Assembly (NCBI RefSeq): GCF_018446385.1
Contig: NC_056002.1
Span: 8,690,894-8,754,893 of the forward strand
Reading direction: 5' to 3'
DNA: 64,000 nt
Source: Zingiber officinale
Taxonomy: Eukaryota > Streptophyta > Magnoliopsida > Zingiberales > Zingiberaceae
Under the pieces are notes generated by a model that saw only the letters and a program-made list of their open reading frames with translations, ran no database searches and had not been told where the DNA came from. Both the position numbers and the translations under genes were made by a program. This document shows positions 1 through 11,810 of the stretch, one piece after another. The first letter of the stretch is position 1. Each line of letters begins with the position of its first letter.

Positions 1-10
1 TGCGTCATCA

Positions 11-112
11 TAACGCAGAGACCACCGGAAGTGAGGAGGCCGGCGAAGGGTGAGAGAACGGAAGGCGCAAGACTGGCGGAAGGCAGAGGAGACGAGCTTT
101 TGGGAACGCCAT
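11..112 (-). other. possible first exon of a gene leaving the window
   Basis: On the minus strand an ATG at 112-110 opens 34 codons before a TGA at 10-8. The peptide starts MAFPKARLLCLPPVLRLPF. It is rich in Arg, Leu, Pro and Ser and lacks acidic residues, as organelle transit peptides often do. Two GGGCC boxes lie just upstream on that strand (133-137 and 144-148), a common feature of plant housekeeping promoters. A GT donor near position 20-25 could splice out before the stop. Everything downstream is outside the window, so this is only a suggestion. Confidence 0.2.
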
Positions 113-1129
113 GATTTAGGCGAAGGTTAGACGGGCCAAACTCGGGCCGGGCTGAGCTGCGGTCATTATTTCCCTCCTTACGAAAGACTGAGCTGATAAT
201 TTTATTTTATTACTTTACCAAATTTATCCTTGGATCCAGAGTTCAACATATCTATTGATCAACAAAACGGTCTCCATAAAAAAAAAAAAATGGATGATCT
301 CAAGATTAATTTGTTCGAAAAATTAAATATTTAATATTAATTAAAAAAATTATTTGATCCTCTAAATTAAAAAAAAAAATCAAATTGTGCATTGAACTTT
401 ATAAACTATTAAGATATACGTTAAATTTTCAAAATATCATATCTATGTCACATGATTATTTGAGCCATCGAATTACTTTTAAATTCTTAAAGACGGTAAA
501 TTTCACCCTGTCTATATATGCAGTGCCCCAACCTCTCACAATGAGGGGATGGGATCCACTACTTAAGTGTGAGTTCCATCATCCTAATGTGAAAGGTTGG
601 GACATTGCCTGTACAGACAGGATCGAATTAACCCTTAAAGACTAGGTTTCATAACTATTGTTGCTCTTCCATTTGATTATCTTCAGTTTCCAAAATTGCA
701 TCCTCGTTAAATTCATTTGTCAAGTCATCCTCATTTTCCAAATAAACTCTCTTAAACACGATGTACTTTTACACAATATCATAAGATTTTTAACCCTCTT
801 ACTCCGAAGATAAATTTTTAGTGATCAATTTTTTATTTGATGTAATGTCATCATACTTGTTGTTGGGGATCCTCATTCTCCTGTCCAACTATAATTTTAA
901 AAAGAAAAAGAAAATCTGTTCGACTATGGTTTTATTTACTTTGAGGTTATTTTTAGAGGGGAAATCCCTTATCTAAGATGATTTATATAGCGATAGTTTA
1001 TCATTATATATTTAATGTTTTAGAATTTCTAATATTTTCGAGAACAAGAATAATAATTTTATATTTCTTCAATCTGATAAAAGAATAAAAACACCACAGC
1101 TATATTCGTCCACTCTTGAAATTAGAGCG
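113..1129. other. no gene seen; AT-rich DNA
   Basis: Apart from the two GGGCC boxes at 133-148, this is AT-rich DNA with short poly-A runs. The 86-codon open frame at 385-645 has no recognisable domain and I do not call it a gene. Confidence 0.5.
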
Positions 1130-1500
1130 GTAATGAACCTGAATACATTCAGTTGTTTATATTCGTTCAAAATTATGAATTATTTATGAATAATTTTCAT
1201 GAATAAAATTTATAAATCATATTTATAAATAAAATTCTCATCAACCTAATAAATAAATAAATAAATTTTTAAAATGAATAAACAAAATTTAATAATCAAT
1301 CAAACAAATTCAAAACTATAAACTTTTTAAACAATTAACAAACTTGAATTAAGAGTTGGATGATATCTAAATAATCAATTTTGAGTTAAATTTGAACTAA
1401 GCTTAAACTCGTAGAAAATAAAACTAAATCAAACTTGAAGAACCATTTCAATAATTTGATTCATTTTAGACTCGACTTGATCAAGGTTGGCTCAAGTCAT
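1130..1500. repeat. dispersed AT-rich repeat, copy 1
   Basis: This stretch matches 33420-33760 in the same orientation over about 350 bp with many small indels. Shared blocks include AATAATCAATCAAACAAATT and the AAATAAATAAATA run before it, followed in both by related AACTTGAA/AACTTAAA words. It looks like two old copies of one non-coding transposon. No terminal repeats or target duplications were resolved. Confidence 0.5.
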
Positions 1501-1914
1501 AAGTCATTAAGGCGTATGTCTAGGGCCCTATTAGCAGAAGCGGCGAACACCTTCTTGTTTGACTCTCCGCACACTTTCTTGTTTAAAGTTTATGTTTAAT
1601 TGAGAAAGCTTCTTCGTGTTTAAAGTTTCTGTTCTCTATTTGTGACAATGATGTCTCATGCCTATCCAAATGGGTACAATATTGATACTAAAATCACTTT
1701 TACAATTGAGATATGTCTTAGATTCTGATATTGTAGCAGTGTCCATAAATGAATCCAATTTGGGATAAAAATACTTAAAGTTTATTGCACTAAGAACTAT
1801 GATACCTGAAAGAGATGAACTCATGTAATTGTCTTTTTCATTTTTGGATTATGATATCATAGAGATTGAATAAATATAATCAGATGCAAATTATATTTGT
1901 TTCTTGCTGTTTTT

Positions 1915-2100
1915 TGACCTTTTATAATACACGTTATGGGGAGAGAATGATAAGTTTGTATGTTGTTTAACCTTTTATGATAAGTTTGCATGTTGTTTGA
2001 CCTTTTATGATAAGTTTGCATGTTGTGTGACCTTTTTATATTTGTTTCTTTTTTTTTTTTTTGACCTTTTATAATACACATCGGTTTGCATGTTGTTTGA
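1915..2100. repeat. tandem repeat, about 30-bp unit
   Basis: A unit of the form CCTTTTATGATAAGTTTGCA followed by TGTTGTTTGA occurs about three times in a row. Diverged partial copies flank it, one separated by a poly-T run. The open frame across it on the minus strand is a product of the repeat. Confidence 0.75.
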
Positions 2101-2270
2101 TTCAAATTTTTTTTAAAACTTTTATATCGAATTAAATAGGTCGGTGTCGTAGCTGGATTTCAATACTCAAATAGTGAACCCTTTGATTTGATTTTACTTC
2201 CTATTTGAATTTCACAATCTAAATTATAAGATTAGAATTTATGTTTTAATGTTTATTTATTGTAATGTAG

Positions 2271-2630
2271 GGAAAAACATGTGGTTTTTGTTGGACGGAA
2301 CCCCGGTGTTTATGATAGTTGGGAAGAAACTCATACTCAAGTTAACAAATATAACGGTGCATTGCATAGATCATATCTCAGTAAAGAGGAAGCATTTAGA
2401 GCTTTTAATTCATACATGGAGAAACAACATGCTTTCTTTGCCCCTACTGTCCAAAAATGTTCAAGCTCAACATTGGGTTCAACTTCAACTGCATCTTCAA
2501 ATTCTGGTGAAAAAATGAAGCAGACAAAGGGACTAGCGAAGTTGATAAAAGTCAACTAGATTTAGCTGATGAATATCATCGTAATACAGCTAAAATCGTT
2601 AAGATATGTGAAGAGATTAAAAAAAAATAG
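2271..2630 (+). pseudogene. RNase H1 N-terminal-domain protein fragment, frameshifted
   Basis: An acceptor ending ATGTAG at 2270 opens a frame reading EKHVVFVGRNPGVYDSWEE, then QVNKYNGALHRSYLSKEEA and AFRAFNSYMEKQ. This is the small RNA/DNA-hybrid-binding fold found at the N-terminus of eukaryotic RNase H1. Database family names also call it the viroplasmin-like domain. A Ser/Thr-rich linker follows. The frame ends at TAG 2557-2559. One extra A in the A6 run near 2511-2516 would let it continue to TAG 2628-2630 with a lysine-rich helical tail (SQLDLADEYHRNTAKIVKIC). A single-base deletion is therefore likely. I see no RNase H catalytic domain and no upstream exon, so it may be a solitary-domain plant protein, a gene fragment or transposon cargo. 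Confidence 0.6.
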
Positions 2631-2654
2631 ACTTTGTTCATATCAGTAATTAAT

Positions 2655-2775
2655 TAATAGATTTTATTTAGTTGGATGAATATATTTAACGATAGATTTT
2701 TTTATTTAGTTGGATGAATGTATTTGACAGGAAATTTTTTTTCTTTAGTTGAATGAATGTATTTGATAAAGATGA
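2655..2775. repeat. tandem repeat, three diverged units of about 38-45 bp
   Basis: The core TTTAGTTGGATGAATGTATT recurs three times with small changes just after the RNase H1-domain fragment. No function is evident. Confidence 0.6.
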
Positions 2776-4828
2776 ATTTATATTTATTTTTTTACATTAT
2801 TTTTTTTTAAGGTTCATTTGTGTCAAATCTGACATTAAGCTGGCCTAATTATAAGTCTATTAGTATAGCAGAATTTAGAGCCACAATAACTCTCTAAACC
2901 AGCCCATGCAGCTAGCAAGATGTTATCTATCTTTTTCAGTTTTGTTCTTTGGTTACATTTAAATAATAATAATAATAGTAGTGGGTATTTTTGTGAGATT
3001 AATCAATCTATTATAATTTGTTCAGATTTTGCTACAACAGTTGCATATGGTCTTCAGATTTTTGTTGCAATACCTGCATCTGGCCTTCACAAAGCTTTTA
3101 GTTGCAGGCAAGCATTAATAGCACAACCAAGACTCCTCGTATCATTGTTCTCTCATTTTTTGGTCCTTTAGTGGAGACTTTTGCCTACATAAATGAATGG
3201 GTTATTTTCTATGATGATTGTGATCAAGTTCTCAAGACTTAAGTAAGATAAAGATTGATATTTTTTATGTGATAAGGCAATCTCAATATGAAATGTTCAA
3301 TTGTCATTGCACTAAGCAAGTGATCTCCCACATTTACCACTACCTGAAATGAAACTGATGGTACATCTAAAGAGTTCATAAATGGTCAAAGTAATAGTTT
3401 ATATAATAGAAAACTCATCTTCGTATTTGACGGGTTAAGGCGAACAAAGGAAGTGAAGATCATACTTTTGGCATCAATGCAACAACCATCTCAGTTCTCG
3501 TTGGTATTCCTTGCTCCAGAAAGGCCTATGATCAAATCAGTAAACAAGGAAGGTTGATCCAGAAAGGAAGTAACTAGGTAATCAACTTACGTTCATATGA
3601 CAACTAGAGCTCTCAAAAATTGAATAACTACCCCAAATTCATATGACAAAAAGGTAATAAGTTGAGAGAAGAAGTCAATCCCATCTTGCTGCAATCGAGA
3701 CTGAAAGGAATTGTGCCTGTTTCTTAGGTCAATGGGACAATCTAGACAAAGAGAAACATAGCATGACCTAAGACCACTACCAAATAAGGAACGAAAAATT
3801 CATCTAGGGCCAAAGTATCATCTTTAATATGGACCTCCAAAAACTCAAAATTCACAACTTCTGAAGCAGTAACTTAGCAGTAAACAAATAAGAAGAAGGT
3901 GCATTCATGAACCAATAATGCTCACAACCCCATTCCCAGCAAAAATCAAACTTTAAGAGAAGTCCATGCTCACTCAAGGCCTTTAAGACGAAAAACAACA
4001 TCAATTCATCAAATCAACTGGAAGAAAACAAGCTTCTTCCAGTGTAGTCAATCAACTTACGTACATCTTTCTTACAATAAGTAAAATACAATTATGCCTT
4101 AAATTAAACAAAATCAGCATCCCATTACAGCACAATTGAAAATGTTGTAAGATTTGCCACCATCAAAAACCGAATAGAGGTAGCAACCTAATGTCTGGTT
4201 TGCTTGTATTCATGATCTCTAAAACTCTAGGCCTTGTTCATCAATGCGAATCATCAATTAATATCCATTCTTGCCTAAAATGAATATTAGGAGACAAGCT
4301 TGAGTGAATAATGTATGCAAGAATTAAGACTAGATACAAAGCATATTATATTTTTCACATAAAATATGCCACTAAGTGAAATAAATTCATACAGTATTGT
4401 TAAATAATTCTTATTTAACACTAAGCATATTTGTCAGATGCAAATACAGCAAGAACACAAAGAAACTAAACATACATATCACAGAAACAAGGGTACCCAT
4501 GCAGACATGTACAGATTGGAAAATTCAGTATTGTTAAACTATCAATGCATAGTAAACATGTACAGATTGAAAACTTCAGCATCATGCATATCAAACAAGG
4601 GGGCCCATGTAGAGAAAGTTTTCTACTACTAAAACTAAACAATCAATCAAACTATCACAGAAACACTTATTGCCTATAAGTCTGTAATGGGAATGTCAAA
4701 AACAAGAGCAATATATTTACCACTACCATCTCAAAAGACAGTATGCAAGCATCCTAACATCCTAGTGCATGTTGTTAGAACCTGAAACATAATTTATTAA
4801 TTTAATTTTCTCAATAAACCACTATAAT
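2776..4828. other. no gene seen
   Basis: Non-coding, AT-rich sequence. The short frames at 2920-3171 and 4438-4632 show no domain or codon-like pattern. A local duplication around ACATGTACAGATTG recurs at about 4506 and 4557. This could be the downstream part of the MULE element at 4829-7195, but I could not identify its terminal inverted repeats. Confidence 0.4.
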
Positions 4829-7195
4829 TTAATAAATTTTAATTTTGATAGTACCTGCTATAGATCTCAAATCCGATTCATATGTGTCGTCAACACTATT
4901 AGGATTATTATCTCCAGTTAATCTGCTAATTGACACATTGTCATATTTACAAAATGTAATAAAATAAATTTATGTTTGCAAGTAAACTTATAATAGAAAT
5001 GCAGAATGGCACATACGCTTGTTGTAAATTTGGACAGTTACGCTTGTCATATGATACTCCTCGATGTCCGAATCCACGACAAAGCCTGGAATTTGATGTT
5101 GATTTCTCTTTTGATGATTTTAATCTCTTCCCACATCCCTTAGTTCTTACTATAAAAGGATCAATAATACCAAGGCTCTCATCAATGGATTTTTTTCTTT
5201 GACTTCTATCACTGCATGTTGTATTAATGGACATCTCTTGAATTTTATTATAGATACAATCAAATTGTTCTTCCAAGAAGGTTGTCCTCTCATTACTCAA
5301 AGATACATCATCAACTAACACTGAAGCTTTATAGGATAACCTTGAGTGCCTCGACATCAAATATCTTTCTGAATCTGGATCATCAATGACATTTTGCTCC
5401 CCTAAAGCATATATTGCTCCAACTTTTGCATTTCACGTCCATCGTTTGAGTATATATGTATTAGGCAAATGAAATACTTGGTTAATACGAAAAAAAACTA
5501 GCATATGTCTGCATGGAATGCCATCAAACTCAAATTTCGTGCAGCTACACGATATGTAATCCTTTTGTTTGTCATGTGTGAGCACACTTGAATTTGAGGA
5601 TGAGGAACTTTGAAATTCCATTACGTGGTAAACTACTGAGGCAACTCTTGTAAATGTCTGTTGCACATAATAACTATGACTCTCGATCATTTCACTTTGA
5701 AACTCCAACCATTTTTTTTTGTATAGCTTAACCATTGAATTTCCATTGGTCAGGTTGTATTAACCTTGGGATGCTCATTCATATCAATATGGTCTACAAC
5801 TAACTCATTGTATCTTTGATGTCTCAGTGCTCTATTAAAATGTGTGATGAAATCCATTAATGAGTTCTTATTTGAGACATATTTCTTTAAAAATGCATAT
5901 GAGCCTTTAGATCTTTGGCTACTTGACATTCCTGCAGAAAATACATGGTTAAAATATGTTGGCACCCATCTGTGTCGCAATTCATATATCAAGGACAACC
6001 AATCATTTTTCTCTAAGTTAGCTTCCTTGATAGTCTTCCCATGACTTTTCAAAATCATTAAGTGTTGTAGAATTTGCAATGACATTCTTTATGCTGTGAT
6101 AATGGTTTCGAAAAGTCAAAGGGTCTAATTTTTCTGGGAATTTGTTCAATATGTACCACAAACAATATCAATGCATTGTTTGAGGCAAGACCTGTGCAAT
6201 AGCTTTTGTCATAGCAGGATCTTGATCAGTGATGATAATGTTTAGTGCACCTTTAGGCATGACTTCTAAGAACTTTATAAGTAACCAAACAAAAGACTCA
6301 GTTTTCTCATCACTAAGAAACTCGCAACCAAAAAGAATTATCTGATGATGATGATTAACTCCTACAAATGGTGCCAAAATCAAACCATAATTGTTGGTGT
6401 TATAAGTCGTATCAAATACAATAGCATCATCAAATACGCTGTATGCCCTTCTTGATACATGATCAGCCCAAAAACACCTACTAAATCTGTTATCTGAATC
6501 AGTCTCGTAAGCAAAGGAAAAAGTTGAATTCTTCTCTTGATCAGATGTAAAAACTCAATCAGTGTTTCAACATCAATACCCTTTTGTTCATCCCTTAGAT
6601 TTCTCTCAAAGTTTCTAATATCAATTTCTGTACAACCTACCCGTTCAGGGCCTCCATACTCTATCTCTAATAAATGCATTTGTTGACAAGTTGGTACATT
6701 GGCATATGAAAACTGCTTTGTTAATGCTTTTTTGGCTGCCGAAACACTACGATGTGAGCGTAGCAAATGCACCTTTGATGGAGTCGAGAGCGGATGATTA
6801 TGGGCTTCTATAAAGTTATAGATAATCCAATCTGGTCCCGTCTGTTTCTTGACAAATGCAATATTTGCCTTACAACCCGTTCTAACTGTGTCACGTATTC
6901 TTTCCCTTGTTTGTTGATCAAGGTTTGGATGTTTTTTATGTCGCATTATATATGTATGCCCTTCTTTAAAGCATACAATTTGTTTCCACGTCACTTCATT
7001 TGTCATTTTGTTTTTCCTGCTCGTGTTATTCTTTGAACTAAATTCGGCTTCTCGTGCATATTAGTTATAGAACGAATATGCATCCTCTAGAGATGAGAAT
7101 TTCATTCCAATTTTTGGCTTTCGATCATCTGCCACTTGGGGAATGAATTCTTGATCATCAACTTTATTTTCTTCCATTTCTGAGCGCCCTGACAT
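4829..7195 (-). pseudogene. FAR1-related / Mutator-like transposase, degenerate
   Basis: The ATG at 7195-7193 starts MSGRSEMEENKVDDQEFIPQ, followed by a FAR1-type N-terminal DNA-binding region (SLEDAYSFYN, then TWKQIVCFKEGH and EAHNHPL). The MULE transposase core is recognisable at about 6540-6170: FDTTYNTNNYGLILAPFVGV carries the first conserved Asp region and IIITDQDPAMTKAIAQ the second. A SWIM zinc finger of C-x-C...C-x-H form (ISCSCTKFEFDGIPCRHML) lies near 5500. A Cys-rich tail (RLCRGF...CPNLQ) and a small last exon (4829-4925, after a 91-bp GTATGT...AG intron) close it. Lesions: TAA at 7063-7061, a frameshift near 6540, TGA at 6170-6168, a frameshift near 6020-6090, and a frameshift near 5740. 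Domesticated FAR1 genes share this architecture, but the number of breaks says relic. Confidence 0.85.
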
Positions 7196-7639
7196 TATAT
7201 AGCAGAATAAATAAATAAAAGTTGTTCCAATTAACAAAATAAATCAAAAGTGAATATGATATAGATACAGCATCAAGTTATAAACATAATATAGATAAAT
7301 TAGTATATACCAATTGTTATTTTTTGATGTTGGGCACACATATATCTTCTTCTAACAGAACATCAGCTAAGTTAAATATGGAATTGAATGTCAAGAATAC
7401 AATTATAAGTTAAATGTAGCACTGTTCAGGTTTCTATTACTTGAATCTCAAGTTATACACCTTGCATTGTTTATATAGGGCTTTCAACTTAGCATTTTCT
7501 TATTATTTCAATTTTCAAAGCACATTCTCATATAAACAAGGATATATCAATATTGGAACAAAAAAATGTAGCACTGTTTTGGAAAAAAGCTAGCCATAAA
7601 GTTTGTCAATTTAGTAAGAGAAACCATGAATTATAATGT

Positions 7640-10154
7640 TGCTAGGATATATACTAAAAGCCTAGCTTTTGGTATAAACATTTATCTAAAAATAAGAGTC
7701 ACATTGGTCAAATGTCTACATTTATGATAAATGTAGTTGTTCAATTAATTTATATTGTAGATAACATGGTGTGTGGTGTCACACACAGAGGATCATGTTA
7801 TCAGTACCTTATAAATTATAAACAGTAGCTCACGGCCAAGATGGAAAAGAACAAACCATAGAAAGGTCATAGTGTAATTAGGTATTAGTTTATCTTAACT
7901 ATATAATTACACTAGTACACTTAGAGTGTATTGAGTAGGACCATTTGAGGTCGTTTCTTTTATACTGACTTTATAAAGGAACAAAGACCTCAGTTATTAT
8001 GGAAGTGTGTGCTCTTAATCCTAATATAATAACAAGCACATATATTTGATATTTATTTCTTTAATTTATCAATGGGTGAGATTCAGTTCGATAAATCAAT
8101 AAGCCCGATAAGTTGAGAAATGATATCACTTATAGTGTGTGTTGTTGATTATAGAATGAAACTGTGTCCTAGTAATCTAGGTTGAGAATGTCCCCAAGAG
8201 GAGCTCATAAGGATTGTTATGTTAAACCCTGCAGGTGGACTTAGTCCGACATGACGATGAAGTTGAGTGGTATTACTCTTGGAGCTAGATATTAATTAAG
8301 TGAGTTGTCAGTAACTTACTTAATTAGTGGACATTTGTTATCTTAAACACAGGGAGACTAACACACTCATAATAAGAAGGAGCCCAAAATGTAATTTGGG
8401 ATTGGTGCGGTAGTTCAATAATAGTTCTCTAGTGGAATGAATTATTATTGATAAAATTAAGTTGTGTGTTCGGGGCGAACACAGGATGCTTAATTTTATA
8501 GGGAGACCAAAACCAATTCCTCCTCTCGGCCCCTATCGTAGCCTCTTAATTATAGAGTACTATACCCACCTATACCCACCTTCTTACCCATCCCATAGGG
8601 GCCGGCCAAGCTAGCTTGGAGACCAAGCTAAGGCCGACCAAAGTTTGGTTCATGGGTGCTTCAAGGTGGTCGGCCCTAGCTTGGGTTCAAGCTTGGTGTG
8701 GCCGGCCCAAATTAAAATAAAAGGATTTTTATTTTTTAAAAATTTTTCTTATGTGGATAACATGATTTAAAAGAGAGTTTAAAAATTAAAAATTTCCTTT
8801 TATAGCTTTCTACAAAAGATTAAGAGAAGAGATTAATCTCTTTCTTTATTTGTAGTTTAAAAGGATGGTTTTAATTTTTGGTAAAAACTTTCCTTATTTG
8901 TAAATCATCTACATGTTTAAAAGAGAGTTTAAAATTTGAAATCTTTCCTTATTTGTTGATTAAAGGAGGATTTTAAATTTTAAGAAAACTTTCCTTTTTA
9001 ATCATGTTCATGATTTAAAAGAGAGTTTAAAATTAAATATTCTCTTTTACAAAAGATTAAGAAAAGATTTGATATCTTTCCTTATTTGTAGATTAAAAGA
9101 GATTTTAATTTATAGAGATAACTTTCTTTTTATCCACATGTTTAAAAAAAAGATTTTAAATTTCCTTTTTAAAAACCAATCATGAAGGGATACAAATTAT
9201 TAGAGAAATTTTTATAAATTTCCGAATCAAATAAGGAAGTTTTAATTGGTGTTTAAAATTTTATTTGCTTGGAGATTTTGTTTTGTTGTGGCCGGCCATT
9301 GTAATTTGAAAAGAGAAAATTATTTTAATTAAATAAATTTTCCTTTTCAATGGCAAAAGAATTAATGAAGTTTTTATTAAATTTTCCTTATTTGCCAAGA
9401 TCAAGGATTATAAAAGAGGGGGTAGAGGAGGCTTCAAGGCTAAGGACTCTATTATATTTTTCTCCCTCTTTTCCTTGGTGTGGTGGCCGGCCCTTCCCTT
9501 TCTCTTCTCTCCTCTTGTTGTGGCCGAAATCTATCATCTCTTGGAGCTTGGAGGATGTGGCCGGATCAAGGAAGGAGAAGAAGGAGAGAAAGCATGCATC
9601 CCTTGGAGCTTGGTTGGTGGAAAATTCTTCATCTTTTGGAAGTTCTTGTGCTTGGCCGAAACTTGAAGGAAGAAGAAAGAAGGTGCCTAGGTGGTTCTCA
9701 TCTCGGAAGATCGTTGCCCACACAACGTCCGAGGTTAGAAGAGGAATACGGTAGAAGATCAAGAGGTCTTTCTAAAAGGTATAACTAGTAATTTTTCTTT
9801 CCGCATCATACTAGTTATTTTTGGAAATAATACTAAATACAAGAGGCATACGATTCTAGTGTTTCGAATTTGTTTTCAATATAGTGTTCTTTTGTTTTTC
9901 TTTTCCTTGTGATTTGATTGTTCTTTTCGGTTGACCTAAAGTTATTTTAGGAAATTAAATATTAGCTTTCCTTAAAAGGTTTTGTCTAGTCGGTGGTGGT
10001 TGCTCCCATATCCAAGAAGGTCATGTGCCTCGCCACGTCAGTACTGGGAACCAATTTTGGAAATTAATATTTAATGGAATTAATAACTTAGGTGATTTGG
10101 ATCAAACGTGTTAAGTTCCGCAAGAGATCCAAGTCAAAACCTAAAAGAACAAAT
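7640..10154 (+). repeat. outer copia 5' LTR, first part
   Basis: It begins TGCTAGGATATATAC; the 3' copy begins TGTTAGGATATATAC. It is collinear with 23685-26199. The stretch 8690-9360 is a run of related AAAGAGAGTTTAAAATT / CTTTCCTTATTTG words. GGCCGGCC motifs occur at about 8600-8710 and 9290. The open frames at 9350-9790 lie inside the LTR, recur in the other LTR copies, and have no domain; I do not call them genes. Confidence 0.95.
10150..10154. other. target-site duplication of the nested element, left
   Basis: CAAAT here and at 17451-17455. The uninterrupted 3' LTR of the outer element has a single CAAAT at the matching point, which proves the insertion. Confidence 0.95.
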
Positions 10155-11674
10155 TGTTGATGCAACATCCCTCAGGTCAAGGTTGACCTGGTTGACCAAG
10201 CTTGAGTCTTGGTTTGGGTTTTGATGTTTGACAATGTAATGTTGATTGAAGAAGAGTCAAGTAGGTCAAGGATGACCGGATACTTGACTGGGAAGTCCTA
10301 ACTGGGATGTTAGGCAGAAGGAAAGACCTAGTGAGTGATGCTAGGCAGTGAGGAAAATCCTAGTAAGTGAAGCTAGGTGAAAGTCCTGGTGAGTGAAGTC
10401 AGGCAGAAGAAAATCTTAGTGAGTGAAGCCAGGTGAAAATCCTAGTGAGTGAAGCTAGGTGAAAGACCTGGTGAGTGAAGCCAGGCAGAAGAGAAGTCCT
10501 AGTGAGTGAAGCTAGGCAGATTGGAAGTCCTGGTGAGTGAAGCCAGGCACGGGGAAATCCAGATGGGTCAAGATTGAACAGACATCTGGTGAAAGTCCAA
10601 GTAGATCAAGGGAGTGACCGGATACTTGGCATGAGGAAGAAAAGTCCAAGTAGGTCAGAGGGATTGACCGGATACTTGGCAAGAAGAGAAAAGTCCAAGT
10701 GGGTCAAAGGGATTGACCAGACACTTGGTGAGAGAGTCCTAGCTGGTCAAGGGTGACCGGATGCTAGGTCTTATGTACCAACAAGTCATGGTTGACTAGA
10801 TGTTGGTTTAGGGGGGCTTTGGACTTGGTTTTGGGCAAAAACCAAGATCTGGATTGATCAGCCGATTGATCCAACAGATCTGAATTGATCAACCGATTGA
10901 TCCAGCAGATTTGGATTGATCAGCCGATTGATCCAGCAGATCTGGATCGATCGGCCGATCGATCCGGTGAGTCCTCGCGAACAGAACCCCTCTGGATCGA
11001 TCGGTGGATCGATCCAGAGGTCCCAATCGATCAGTGGATCGATTGGGACACTGCTGCTTCGCGCGATAAGCGCTGGATCCAATCGATCTAGGCATTTTTC
11101 CAGAGCACAGAGGCGCTCTGGATCGATCCAAAGCCTCCCCGATCGATTGGGAGCATTCCAATCGATCGGGATTCGATCGTTAGCGTCGATTTAAGCCGCA
11201 GGCGTTCATTTCCTTCAGCATCGCTTCCACGAAAAGCTCAGATCTTCACCAGCGACTCCACAGAGCTCTCCATGCCAGTTCTTGAAGTTCTTGGAGGTTC
11301 TTCCAAGTTAAGAGGCGGATCTATTCCAAGAGGAAGAAAGCTAGGGTTAGGGTTTTCTTGTACTCATTGTAAGCTTTGTGCTTGTATTTTGTATCATTTC
11401 CCCTTCTTCTTGTAGTGTAAACTTGTAGGGTTTCTCCGCCTTCGGTAGTTACCAAAAAGGAGGATTTTATTAGTGGAGGGTGCGTGAGTAGATGTGGATC
11501 CTTGGACTAGTCACCTCTTGTGAGGTGGATACCAAGTAAACCAACCTTGTTAGCGTTATATGCTTTTGTTTCTTATATTTCCGCTGCATATCTCTGAAGA
11601 AACGAGCAACGCCGACGACGAGCACGCGAAGAGCTATTCACCCCCCCCCCTCTAGCTACTTTTCGGTCCCAACA
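10155..11674 (+). repeat. nested element 5' LTR (1,520 bp)
   Basis: Its first third holds a minisatellite (about 10320-10560) of the unit AGTCCTAGTGAGTGAAGC + TAGGCAG. A second set of AAGTCCAAGTAGGTCA...GACCGGATACTTGG repeats runs over 10590-10770. Then comes an array of GATCGATC-type palindromes (10850-11170). A C10 run lies at 11641-11650, where the 3' LTR reads CGCCCC. The LTR is about 47 bp shorter than the 3' LTR because two palindromic units are missing. Confidence 0.93.
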
Positions 11675-11676
11675 AG

Positions 11677-11688
11677 TGGTATCAGAGC
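11677..11688 (+). other. primer binding site, nested element
   Basis: TGGTATCAGAGC is complementary to the 3' end of plant initiator tRNA-Met and lies two bases after the LTR, as in copia elements. Confidence 0.9.
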
Positions 11689-11810
11689 GAGGCCGCTCAT
11701 CACCGGAATCATCGCTAGAAGGGGCAAACAAAACAAGAAAAGCTAGAGGGTGAAGAAGTTGGAGTAATTCTACAAGTCGAAGACTGCATCACAAGAAGCT
11801 CAACTTCAAA

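Noticed and set aside
9350..9790. Overlapping open frames of 100-134 codons on both strands, repeated at 25395-25833
   Set aside because: They lie inside the copia LTRs, recur with them, overlap one another and show no domain.
10574..11194. Open frames rich in Asp-Arg-Ser-Ile (also 16303-16962)
   Set aside because: They are translations of the GATCGATC palindrome array; every frame of it stays open.
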